From assembly GCA_022478985.1 (NCBI GenBank), contig JAKSZP010009246.1:1-64000 (forward strand): a stretch of DNA of 64,000 bases. Reading direction: 5' to 3'. Below the pieces are notes generated by a model. That model was not told the origin of the DNA, did not search any database, and saw only the letters and a program-made list of their open reading frames with translations. Below, piece by piece: positions 53,147 to 63,890 of this stretch. Positions within the stretch are counted from its first letter, which is position 1, and each line of letters starts with the position of its first letter. The position numbers were made by a program, and so were the translations under genes. The stretch is from Massospora cicadina. Lineage: Eukaryota; Entomophthoromycota; Entomophthoromycetes; Entomophthorales; Entomophthoraceae.

Positions 53147-55069
53147 TTTATTTGAGTTAAGCTGACCAGGGGATGGACATTAACAAAACTAAAATTTAAA
53201 TCTAAAAACTAACGTAACTAATTGATTCAAACAGAATGCCCAAATGAGCGGATTAAATGAAACACTTTGAATGAAAACAACCAACAAGGTAGGTAGCAAT
53301 AAATGCTTATCCCTCCATGACGGAAGGGGAGGGGGGCTCAGGGGGCTCATATTCAGCAGCAGCTTCCTCATCCCAGAGTAGGGTACATGTCAAGGTGGAC
53401 AGCAAGGGTGTCAGGGTATTGGCGGCATGTGGTTCAATATTACTAATGATTGGTATTTCATGGAAATTGCAAGCCAGAAATATGGCACTGGTATATTTGA
53501 CTATAGTTTTTTTTGGCTTTAATGTGGACGTCTGGGAGTTTAACAAACGTGGCAATATTAGTTCAGTTAATCTTAGCTTTAGGATTTCGTGATAAAGTTA
53601 CCACGTTCTGGATAGCATCATTGATATTTTTGTGTAACTGATTCACTTTTATTTTACTTTTGGGGTGAGGGTGAGGGGATACAGGAGGGAGAATACCTCC
53701 TGTGAGCATCGCCACTGATTTGGCAACAGCTTTGCAGAGGAGATGAAAATCTGTGTTGCAGCTGCTTTGACTGCAAGCTAGTGGTCACCGCAAAATGATT
53801 TGGCATTTAGCTGTGGGGTATATAGATGAGGGGGTATTTAGCGTCCCATTCTGCATTAACAAACTGCTTGATTTGCAAAAAAGGTTCTTCTATGAGCTTA
53901 CCTGATTCGTCAATTTTAGCCAATAACTCCCATGGGTTCTGGTTGAATTGAATTGGGGAATTGGCGTGTGGTTGAGGTTTGGTTGATTCATTGGAGGAAG
54001 TATGGGATTAAACTGGGGTCCAAGCCAGTGCTTGTCTGGAAGAATCATGTGTGGCACTAGGGCAAGGAGGAGGTTGATTGGTGGCTGCAGGTGCAGCTGT
54101 AGCATCAGACTTTGGGGGAGGGGGAGGTAGGATCATACCCCATACCAAAGCTGGCGTGGGGTGTGTGGAAAATTGGAGGCCAGCGGACAAAAATCTGATC
54201 CATCAGAAGTGGCTAAGGAGGTGCACTTGCGTTTTTATGTGGTCCAATTCAAAACAGGATGGACATATTGTCCGCCTGCCCTTGATGTGAGCTCAAAAAT
54301 GGATGTTCATGGGCAGAAGGAATAATGGCGCAAGGGGAATTGACATGGTAATTTTACTAAATTCAGGGCTGATCATAGCATATGCCCAAGGCCCAGCGAG
54401 GCGCGTGGCCCCATTTGGGACCACAAATTGTAAGATGGAGTTGGAGCCATAAGCTGTCAAACTGTCCATCAGCTCCTGGTGGAGCACTTCAGGGGAAGGT
54501 GGGTGGGAAAATTAGCAAACTGGACCACCAAAGTGGTGTCCACTGGGAGCTGGGTCCAAATTGTGGAAAGAGGGGTACCCTGGAATACCAGGGGCACAGT
54601 TGCCGCAGTGGCATCATCAGCTTCACAGGTGAAACTGAGGTCAAAATACTCCTTATAGGGGCGGAAATCTATGAATCTGGCGGGGGTCATCACTGCCTGT
54701 GCCATTTTGATAATGGCTTGGTCATGGTATGGGAAGAGTTTCCCATAGTTGACTCTTAGGCTGTAGTGCATGTTGCTCCAGGGGAGCACCAGGGGGCAGC
54801 GAGGTACCACTTAGGTACAAGAGAGGTGAGTGTCAAGATCCTTGGGAGGAACAAATCATCCCATGGGTTTGGAATGACTGGGAAAGCCAGTCTGAGCACC
54901 TTTTACTGCTGGACGGAAATCGGCAGGGGGAGCTTCACCGCTGCCCCACATCAGAGCATCTGGCGGAGAATCTGAGGTCATTGGAGCAAAATACAACAGG
55001 CTATCAAAATTTACTTTCTTTTTTTCATGTAATTTGCTCAAAAAGTTATGCTGAGTGGAAAGAGAGTAG
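53147..55069 (-). mobile_element. K3: ORF1-only half-LINE (about 1923 bp)
   Basis: On the minus strand it runs from CTACTCTCTTTCCACTCAG (about 55069) to CATCCCCTGGTCAGC..CTCAAATAAA (about 53147). Its length and both termini agree with K1 and K4. A target duplication was not recognised. It contains only the gag-like ORF1. Confidence 0.82.
53307..55000 (-). pseudogene. K3 ORF1: gag-like protein
   Basis: It starts near MTSDSPPDALMWGSGEAPP (about 54990). LRVNYGKLFPYHDQAIIKMAQAVMTPARFIDFRPYKEYFDLSFTCEADDATAA is at about 54765-54600. LPTHLPLKCSTRS and LMDSLTAYGSNSILQFVVPNGATRLAGPWAYAMI (54520-54370) precede the knuckle CPSCFELDHIK (about 54270-54235; the last Cys is shifted by a 1-nt insertion). 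The C-terminal part ANTLTPLLSTLTCTLLWDEE is at about 53420-53350. Confidence 0.78.
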
Positions 55070-56690
55070 ATTTTTAAAATATTAAAAGCCAAATTTAAAG
55101 CGCTTTTGCACTTTTTTAAGATACTTAAAGGGGATGATGCCTCCCTTGTTCATAAGTTAACTGGTAAAATTGGTGGGGCTTTAAGATCTGGTTGGTATGG
55201 AGTTTCACTATCATCTTGTATTGGAAGCCTTAGAGGAACAGCATACACATTATCAACAAGTATATGGTGCAAGTCTGGGGAAATTATTTGGAATTATCAT
55301 AAAATAAATCATCAGGGTTGATGCTGTTTTATGGACTAAGCAACATAGTCTAATTAAGCATCTTTAATAAATATTGGTGATGTCAGAATAACTTTTAGTA
55401 ACCATCCACACAAGACCACGTTCACTATCAGGTGATGTCTTCTCAGTATAATAAAGCAGGCCAGTTGCCCCCTATATCCAAAGTATTATTCTCAAAGTTG
55501 GTTTTGAGGCCATATTTTTCCTGAAAGGTGCCAATAAGTATAACATAGTTGTCACAAATAAAATGATGGCCATAAAAAACAACAATATATTACCAAACTG
55601 CAGCAGCAAGGAGCTATAAGCTCCATGGTAGGTAGTGGCATTAGGTCCCATGATCCCATATTTTTTACAACGGAAAATATCAAGTGCAATTTCAAGTTCC
55701 TTCATTTAGAATAAAGGAAACTATGTTGATGGATCATCAATGTCCACAGTTGCCAAACTAAAATGTTATTTATGCTTTTATCTATGTAAGTACACTCAAC
55801 GTGATTATCTGATCCAGTAATCATATGAACGTCAATAGTGGCTGCTTGTCTCAGGTATGTAAATAAGTTACCATTTTCCTGTGGCCGTGGAGGCATAGAA
55901 AAACCTTTTTCCATTATTTTATTATAAGCTCCACCAATGATACAGCAAACTGTATTGTTTGATTCATTAATATGATTTTTAAACTTTTTTGGTGGAAGTA
56001 AAATACCATTTTTCTATTCCACCAAAGCTTTTCCCAAATCCTTGTCCACGGTCAATTTCAAAAGATGAATACTAGGTTCCTTATCAAAGGTTCTAGTATT
56101 AGGAGAACCAAATGTAAGGGTGCAGTAATAGAGGTAAATAAACCATTTTTGTTATGGTGCTTTTAGAATTTAAAATGGACAACATGGCCCATAAAGTTAT
56201 GTTAATAATTCGTTTGACCAACCATCAGTTCATAATTATTGCATACTTAATTTTATATTAACTAATCTTTAGATAATGGATTTGATCCAATCATAGCAAT
56301 TAGTATGGCACAAGGCCCAATTTTTTATAAGTAGTTGGCCACTTATTGATTTACTATTGATTAAATCCCTATTTCCTCACCAACACTTTTCAACCCTTAC
56401 ACTATAGACCAGTGGTGTTTGTTGGACATTCTCTTTCTTGACTTAATAAAAAGAACGTTGGAGGTATTAGGGCTCACAAATCTGCTACCATGATTGGCCC
56501 ATCTCCCACCCAATCCTCAAATAATATTGTGGCTATTAATGATATGAGTACTCACAGTGAAAAGACCTTAGCAGATTCTTGGTGGAATTCTAATTATCAG
56601 AAAAACATGATTTATCACAAAAATTGGCCAAAAAAGGTAAATACTAATAATAGGATTACTTTGGCTTCTCAGTCAAATTTGAGGAGTATG
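55070..56690. other. Unrecognised sequence with possible coding debris
   Basis: Minus-strand readings at 56130-55702 (..HLLKLTVDKDLGKALVE.., then EKGFSMPPRPQENGNLFTYLRQAATIDVHMI) and 55705-55472 (DIFRCKKYGIMGPNATTYHGAYSSLLLQFGN) look like protein remnants but match no family I can name. A plus-strand stretch (56490-56717, Asn/Ser rich) is equally unassigned. A dead element of another class is possible. Confidence 0.4.
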
Positions 56691-56692
56691 AT

Positions 56693-56998
56693 ATTGCACA
56701 GATCTGAACCTCCATGAGGCGAGAAGATTTTACCCATCAATGATTGGGTGTGAGATAACCAATCATTACCATCCAAGTTTAACCACTGCCAAGGTGCAAA
56801 GATTTTACTTGATGATGATAGGGTAAAAATTACCCTATCATTACCATCCAAGTCTGACCACTGCTGAGGTGCAAAGATTTTACTCGACAATGATAGGGTA
56901 AAAATTAACCAATCATTACCACACAAGTTTGACCACCACTGAGGTGAAAAGATTTTACTCGTTGATGATTGGATACAATTCATCAAATTGTTACTGCA
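56693..56998. repeat. Minisatellite, 75-bp period, about 4 units
   Basis: AAGATTTTAC recurs at 56724, 56799, 56874 and 56949, exactly 75 bp apart each time. Units also share ACCATCCAAGTTTGACCACTG. The period is a multiple of three, so an uninterrupted minus-strand frame runs through with a 25-residue repeat (SSKIFAP.QW..LDGND). Each unit holds an inverted repeat; the best is ATGATAGGGTAA-AAA-TTACCCTATCAT (56815-56841). Confidence 0.9.
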
Positions 56999-58291
56999 CG
57001 GGTCAGTTTTGCCTCAAAAATTTTATCTTCAATCTGATAGGCCAAAAGCCTATATTACCTAATTTAGATAACTGAGCTTTACATTCTTTTGCCTCAAATA
57101 TTGATGGTCTCAAAATCTTAACTAGTTTAAATAGGAAAAACTAGTATTGAGAAAAGGACCTTTTCCTGGTTTTGCCCACTTAAAATAATAAAGAAACATA
57201 ACTATGATAAAACATTATTTTATACTTTCGTTAAAAAGTAAGATTCTCACTTTGAGAAATTATTTGTGGCATCCATTGGCGGATCCCACAGCGTTGAAGC
57301 TTTGATTTCTTGATTGCCTCCTATGTTACTTCAGCATCATTATACTATATTGCCTCACGTTGGCAAAAAATTGGTAATAAGGTCCTCTATAATTATTATG
57401 GCCAGCTGCCAATAACTTGATTGCATCTGGTGTAATTCAATTACAACTGTTGTTTTGATCTTATTTTGTAAATGCCAGGAGGCCTAATCACTTGCTTTCC
57501 TGGCCTAAAGATTGGATGTTATACCGGCAGTTTACCAATCTTAAGACTTCTTAGTAACCATAAAATGCACCAATACAATTCTGGTAGAGAGCATTTCTAG
57601 GTGAGCTTGCCATCTAGAAGGGGGTTTTCCTAAGTAGATATTTTGAATTTACTATTAAGTTATATTAGCAAGCCTTGGAGCATTTGGCAGTACCAAATAC
57701 TATGGGGTACTCCTCTTTTTAATTAATTAAACCCTATTTTTGATATTAAGGTTTTTGGGTTTTTAAATTTTACCCAGATTGCTGTTGTCAGGCTTTACCA
57801 TGTGTGGGTAAAGCCTTGACTTTGGACATATAAATGATTTATTAATTTTAACCAATCACAATTTATTATATTACTGACTGTTTATTTTATTTTTATTTTG
57901 ATCAAGACTATATCCTGAAATTCTAATATGTATTAGGTTCAGAAACAAAAATAATTTTTAAGTGTACCAAATTTATGACCAAACCAAAATCTAATTAAAA
58001 AAATAGGTAGAATTAGTTATTCCAATGTTAACATTGGAGATATATTACCAGATAATGATGTAATTCCTTAAGAATCAGCATTTCTATCTGAAACTACAAC
58101 TGATAATATGATTCTAAAAGGACAGCAATGATTATGGTAACAACAAGAGGTTGAACCTTTAAATAATTAGTTCAAAAAATTGATAAGAAGTACCCTATCA
58201 TGAGATACTAAGGGAATCAATTCTATGCCATGTACCTGTAAAACCTATAAATAAAAACTTATTCCATTTAATAAAGCACTTTTCATTGGAA
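56999..58291. other. AT-rich sequence, nothing recognised
   Basis: No coding frames of note and no element ends were found. AAAGCACTTTTCATTGGAA at 58273-58291 is the left copy of K4's target duplication. Confidence 0.6.
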
Positions 58292-60202
58292 AACTCTCTT
58301 TCCGCTTGACATAACTTTCCAAGCCAAACTACACAAATTTAAAAAACAAATCATATCTGCCTATATTAGTTTTGCTCTGATGTCATCAGATTCTCCACCA
58401 GCTGCTCCAGCGTGGGGCAGCGGTAAAACTCCCCCGCCATTTTCCATTCAGCAGGAAAATGCGCTAGGACTGGTTCACCCAGACATTCCAAACCCATGGG
58501 CTGATTCGTTCCACCCAAGGACCTGGATGACCACCTTGCTCATACCCAAGCAGTACCACGCTGCCCCCTAGTGCTCCCCTGGAGCAACATGTGCTATGGC
58601 CTAAGGGTCAAATATGGGAAACTATTCCCATACCATGACCAAGCCATTATCAAAATGTCACAGGCAGTGATGATACCCGCCAGATTTATTAATTTCCGCC
58701 CCTACAAGGGGTATTTTGACCTCAGCTTCACCTGCAAAGCTGATGATGCCACTGCAGCAAACGTGTCACTGGTATTCCAGGGCACCCCTCTCCCCACAAC
58801 TCAGACTCAGCTCCCAGTGGACACCACTTTGGTGGTCCAGTTTGCTGGCCTGCCCACCCACCTCCCCCTGAAGTGCTCAAAAAGGAGCTGATGGCCGGTT
58901 TGGCAGCCTATGGCTCTGACCCCATCCTACAATTTGTGGTCCCAAATGGGGCCAAATGACTTGCTGGGCCTTAGGCATATGCCATGATAAGCCCTGAATT
59001 TAGTAAAATTGTGGTGGCAATTATGCCATACACCATTATTCCCTCAGCGCCCAACCATCCGTTTTGGGCCCACGTTGAGGGTGGGCAGATGATCTGTCCA
59101 TCTTGTTTCAAGTTAGACCACTAAAAACGCAAATGCCCCTACTCAACTACATCAGACAGATTGGATGACTCATCTGCTGACCTCCAATCTGATGCCCGCC
59201 TGTACAATTTCAGGTATGGGGCACAATCCTACCTCCTCCTCCCCCAGAGCCTGTTGCTGCAGCTGCACCTGCAGCCACCAATCAACCTCCTTCCCGCCAC
59301 AATGCCATAAATAAACCCTCCAACCAAACATAGGATTGGATCCCAGTTCAATCCCATGCATCCGCAAATGAATCAAACAAACCTCAAATGTATACTGATT
59401 CCCCAATCCAATTCAACCAAAACCCATGGGAATTATTGGATGAAATTGACAAATCAGGTAATGTCATTGAAGAACCATTGCTGCAAGTCGAGCAGCTCTG
59501 TAACACAGAATGTGATGCAAAATTCCCGCCTCATAAATATATTCACAACCCAACGCCAAACCGTTCTACAGTGACCACCAGCTTGCAGTAGAAGCGGCCA
59601 CCACACCAAATTGCTGTCCACTCCGCAAAGCTGCCACCAAATCTGTGGCTGTGCTCGCAGGAGGAATTCTTCTTATTATTCCCAAAGATCTTACTGCACA
59701 AAGTAAGATCAACATGAAAACTTTAAAAAAAAATGTCACCAAAGCCATCCAGAACATGGTAACAGTAGCACAAATCTGAAAGAAAAATAACCTGAACCAA
59801 CATTGCCACGTTTATTAAATTCTCAGACGCCCGCCTCAAAGCTGAAGATGCTTTGGCCAAATACATTGTTGGCATTATGATGGCCAACAACTATTTGGAA
59901 GTTCCAGTCATCAGAGATATCAAATCCCATACTGCCAATGCCCCCACACCCCTACTATCTGCCTTAACATGCACCCTACTCTGGAATGAGATGGATGCAG
60001 CCAAAGATGTTTCCCCCAATCCCCCTCCCCATCCACCATGGAGGGATAGCAGTATTCGCTATCCACCTGGTTATAATTTGTTAGGTATGATTCAATTGAT
60101 CCATCCATTTTGGGCGTTTTGTTTGAATTGTTAATTTTTTATTATGATTTTAGTTTTATTTTGGTGATGTCCGTCCCCTGGTTGGCTTACCTCAGTTAAA
60201 TA
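58292..60202 (+). mobile_element. K4: ORF1-only half-LINE (1911 bp)
   Basis: K4 starts AACTCTCTTTCCGCTTG with a 5-bp stem GCTTG..CAAGC (58304-58324). It ends CCCCTGGTTGGCTTACCTCA followed by GTTAAATAAA (60175-60202). It is flanked by an imperfect ~19-bp duplication (AAAGCACTTT..ATTGGAA at 58273-58291 and 60203-60222). Its 3' block is almost identical to that of the autonomous LINE copy L1. Gag-like ORF1 only. Confidence 0.88.
58380..60134 (+). pseudogene. K4 ORF1: gag-like protein, best preserved K copy
   Basis: 58380-58571 is N-terminal and Pro rich (SSDSPPAAPAWGSGKTPPP). 58571-58891 reads LRVKYGKLFPYHDQAIIKM..FINFRPYKGYFDLSFTCKADDATAANVSLVF, then LPTHLPLKCSK. The knuckle CPSCFKLDH.KRKC (about 59097-59137) has a stop in place of one residue. 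A Pro-rich linker follows, then FNQNPWELLDEIDKSGNVIEEP (about 59412-59475). The C-terminal domain MMANNYLEVPVIRDIKSHTANAPTPLLSALTCTLLWNE is at 59878-59990. Comparison of K1, K3 and K4 shows this is one protein family. Confidence 0.8.
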
Positions 60203-60355
60203 AAAGCACTTTCAAATTGGAATAAGTAAGATTTTATTCTATAAGTTGTTATAACTTTTTCTAATGACTAAAGTCTCATCCATCATGGCAAGCTTCAAAG
60301 CCCTGTCTTTAGCAAATTGAAACTCAAGTGATCTCCCAGGGTGCAGTTTGATAAG

Positions 60356-60374
60356 TGGTGCTCACTACAAGGGG
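60356..60374 (+). other. Orphan primer binding site of another LTR element
   Basis: TGGTGCTCACTACAAGGGG matches the F/G/J primer site with one change and is preceded by AAG, as in F and J. The sequence before it (about 60223-60355) would be LTR end and that after it leader, but no gag is readable, so only a fragment is present. Confidence 0.6.
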
Positions 60375-60648
60375 TTCCCAAGTTGCACCAATAGGATATA
60401 AACCTAAGTACGGATAAGAATAGATTCTTCCAAGTACCCCCAAGCTGAAGCCTGAAGAAGTTCTGGACTCTAATCTTGAGGAATATATGCTCTGGAATCA
60501 CCAAAATGCAGTAGCTATGGGGACCAACTTTCCATTGAGATTCTTTAGGTCAACCCAGATAACTTTGTACATCTCCAAACTCCCAGTCAACATAACCTTT
60601 GATTGACCTTCTAGAATCACTTGAAGAAATTAAAAGAGATGTTATTAA

Positions 60649-60694
60649 ATGCGTGGCGGATCCTCCTTTTGGGTTGGGCACCACTAGTGCTAAA
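60649..60694 (+). mobile_element. 46-bp retro-insertion with 17-bp target duplication
   Basis: A 46-bp block (ATGCGTGGCGGATCC..CACTAGTGCTAAA) sits between two perfect copies of AAAAGAGATGTTATTAA (60632-60648 and 60695-60711). The block matches the presumed 3' end of K2 (52340-52386). It is therefore a severely 5'-truncated copy of a K2-type element inserted by target-primed reverse transcription. Confidence 0.82.
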
Positions 60695-61191
60695 AAAAGA
60701 GATGTTATTAAGCAAAATGCTAAGAAATATACAAAGAGATTTATAAAGACTATTCTTTGTTTCAGGAAGAAATAACTTTTTAAAAGAAGATGTGGGATGT
60801 CAGTATAAAGTAAGCCTGGGAAAAATTTCTCTGGAGAATGACTATTGGTATCTAGTAAATGTTTACATTTATATAAATCTATGTTTAAATTCTTTCTAAC
60901 TGTAAATCAATACAAGAATAAATTCCAAGTTATTCTTTATCCTCCAAGCTAAAGATGAACATTAGCCAAAACAGATAATAAGCAAGGAGGAAATTGAGCA
61001 AGGAATTCAGTGTTCTTCCAATTACAGCACTCTGATTAAAACTGCTACAATACCATGATAATTGATGAAAAAGAACTTAATTTTATTGTGGCTAACCAAA
61101 ATCCTGATACTTTTCTCAGATCAACCAAGTTGAGGGCCATCATGACCTATTTCTATCCCTTTAGCAGATTATCTGTTTTTCAGTTTTTCTC

Positions 61192-61425
61192 TAACTGAGG
61201 CAAGCTGACCAGGGGATGAGCAATACCAAAAAATAGGGAAAGGGGAAGGCGAAATGGAACTGAATTAGGCACCCCAGAGTAGACGAGCTAACCCTGTTGC
61301 CAGCTGGTACCACCAGGTGTGGAAATGTTGAGTACTCAATCTATGAGGGGGTTTTCCTGTTATGGAGTAGGTGTATAGGAAGAGGTCCATGTGTAGAAAC
61401 CATACTTGGAACCATGACTCTACAA
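61192..61425 (-). mobile_element. L3: 3'-end fragment of Tad1-like LINE
   Basis: About 230 bp align with the last part of L1 (42010-42245): TAACTGAGGCAAGC, CCAGGGGATG, TAACCCTGTTGCCAGC and GGTTTTCCTGTTATGGAG. It is a short 5'-truncated insertion. A clear target duplication was not found. Confidence 0.8.
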
Positions 61426-62565
61426 TACTTTACTGCTCAGCTTTTGTTGGATTTTGCCCAAATTCCCAGCCTGCTAGATTACCAGGAATCGCTAGGGGAT
61501 AATTCCCTAATGCAAGGTGAATTGGAAATCAGTTGACCCTGATTTTGGAGTAACTATGTTCAAGGGATTTTAGGTATTTGCATGGTCAGATTTGTCAGGG
61601 ATTGATCCGGACAAATGCTTAAGATCTTGTTAAGCAGAGTTGCCAACGAAATTGAGGCACCAGATAGTGATTGACTATCAGGTGTACAAATTGGGATCGG
61701 TCAGACTTTATCACCAATTGATTGGGAATGTATGTAGTAAGTTGCAAGGCGAGTGATGCTGCCTGCAACTAGCAAATTGATCAGTTGATTTGTGATCTGC
61801 CTTAATGGATAACAAGTCCCATTACCTAAGCAGGTCGCTAGCCAAATATGGTTGGTTCAATTGGATTGAGAGGAAAACGTTATGGATACATTTTCTGACT
61901 CTTTCCCATTTTAGGTCTTAAGGATGTCCAACAACGGAATCTTGGCCAGGATGGGGAAGACCATCACATCTGAAACAAGGATGGGTGATTCAATGGAAAC
62001 AGCTGCCATTTCATCAAAGAGGTGTCAAGCGAGGGTTGATTGCCAAATCCCCCACTATAAATTCCCTAGAATTCACCAATAAATAAATAAGTTTTTATCC
62101 AGTATATATTTTAATTAGTAAACTTTATCAACTTTCAATTGTTCTATTCATTCTCAGGGATATTATTGCTGTGTGAAATAATTGAAAGACTCTTTGAGGA
62201 AAAGAAAATGATCTGAGTGGGGATTCAGAGAAGAAGCAGAAACATATTTGGGATTACTGCTGACCGTGTGTCAAACCAGAGAAACTGTCACCAGGGAATC
62301 TCAGAGAAGATCAGGTTAGATGGTATGAGGGAACAAATCCCTATTTTAAGATATCTCAAGTATTTTGACCAAAATACTGGCTGAGCGTTGAGCCAAGATC
62401 TAGTACTTCCATTCAACTATGGATAATAGTTGGCATACTATTATCAACTGATCATATCAACAACAATACAACATGGACTAATTGCATAAGAAGTTGAACC
62501 TGTGCAAGTATTAAGTTTATAGTAGTTATTGGCTAATAGTAACTAGAACCATAAACCTTTAGAAA
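61426..62565 (+). repeat. Presumed 5' LTR of element J (start unresolved)
   Basis: The inner end is set by the PBS at 62568. Upstream are a TATA-like CACTATAAATTCCC (about 62051-62065) and an AATAAATAAATAAG signal (about 62080-62094), both usual in an LTR. The partner LTR lies beyond the window, so the 5' border is unknown. Confidence 0.45.
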
Positions 62566-62567
62566 GT

Positions 62568-62585
62568 GGTGCTCACTACAGGGGT
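62568..62585 (+). other. Primer binding site of element J
   Basis: TGGTGCTCACTACAGGGG is identical over 18 bases to the site of element F on the opposite strand at 8991-9009. It marks a separate element of the same priming class. Confidence 0.82.
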
Positions 62586-62639
62586 GTAGTTGAGTAGAAG
62601 AACTTATAAGGATTTTGTACAGAGAAAAGTTAAGGAAAT

Positions 62640-63890
62640 TATGGATGGAGTTAGCCACCTTTAATCAGAATGCCCTAAACTCAGCGGATCATCAGTAATT
62701 TGCAGCATTAGAAGAACGAGTTGCCAAGATGGAGGAAGGGATCAATAATGTTGCAAGTTTCAGGAAAAAGTTACTTAGAAAAGTAAATTCATTAAAGAAG
62801 AAAGATGGGGACTTAATTTGAGAGGTCTTATATCTAAAAACAGAATGAGAAGCAGATTACATTCATTTAAAAAATTTCAGCGCTGATATTGAGCAACTGA
62901 CCAAGCAGGTCAAGGAGCTAAAAATCACAAATGTGATTGTGAGCCATATGTGGCAACCGATGCTGAAGAAAGAAGTCCTTGTATGATAATTGGGTTTCTG
63001 AATCCCCAAGAAACATGCTACCCACTTTTGCTGACAATTTCAGAGATAATGCCCAAAGTCATTCCCCAAGTGAGCTAGATGCCAAACCTAAAGAATCGGC
63101 TAGAGATACCTCAGAGGGATTTAAGGCAATGCCAAAATTTGAAAATTTCCATTGGGATAATGCCCCATCATTTTTCTGACTGTTCGATATGACTATGTAT
63201 GGATATGGTGACCATCAAAAGGTGGTGACAGTCATAAATTGCCTAGACACCAAATGTCAAAACTTAGTGTTTCCCCACCTGTAGGGGACAGCTGGTTGTA
63301 CGCAGAGGCCAAAGCGGCCATAATGAAGGAATTCAGGAGCCTGACGCAAATGTCAAAGCACAAACAGGAGTTTATGGGCATCCAGTTCTATAAAGACAAA
63401 TCTTTAGCAAGCTTTGCAGATTGGTTCTACCAGGAGTCGCAAATCCTGGTTGGAGCAAAAGTACTGGATGACTTTGATGCCAGAATTGCATTACAAGAAG
63501 CCCTTTGGCTCTATCACAATTTGCACCAAATGATGTCTTCCATGTTTGTGATAGAAATTACTACCTCTCAGTTGGTAGATAATTTGAAAATATTGGGAGC
63601 AACCTTTGATGCCTCAAACAGAAGTTTCAAATCCAACCCAGTATGCAATTTGAATCCCACAAAGGGGAATGAAGGCGCTAAAGAGATGAACAACTGAACC
63701 ATGCCAGGGAATAATCCTGAAGAGTTCAGATGGATGAATAAGAAAGAGAAGGTCTGCTACCAATGCGGAGGGAAGGGACATTTCTCAGTACATTGCAAGA
63801 AGCTGAAGGATCAAATCAACGTGGTCCAAGTGAAAGAGTCTGCTGCCAAAAAGGAGTTGGGAAAAGAGCCCGTGGCCTAGACATGGAACA
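62640..63890 (+). pseudogene. Element J Gag: coiled coil, capsid, CCHC knuckle
   Basis: About 62700-62970 reads as a heptad-rich helix (LEERVAKMEEGINNVASFRK.., then LKNFSADIEQLTKQVKELK). 62979-63179 is a linker leading to capsid (PKFENFHWDNAPSFF). 63239-63697 (152 residues) is the capsid body (AKAAIMKEFRSLTQMSKHKQEFMGIQFYKDKSLASFADWFYQES). CYQCGGKGHFSVHC (about 63754-63796) is a perfect CX2CX4HX4C nucleocapsid knuckle, in another frame. Pol would continue beyond the window. Frameshifts at about 62975, 63185 and 63700. Confidence 0.85.

Noticed and set aside
56693..56998. The minisatellite as a CRISPR-like or telomere array
   Set aside because: The whole 75-bp unit is repeated without unique spacers, and it is internal with no telomere motif.
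53147..60202. K3 and K4 as 5'-truncated or internally deleted copies of L2
   Set aside because: Their ORF1 differs clearly in sequence from L2's, three copies have the same ~1.92 kb length, and each has a full 5' end, so they form a family of their own.
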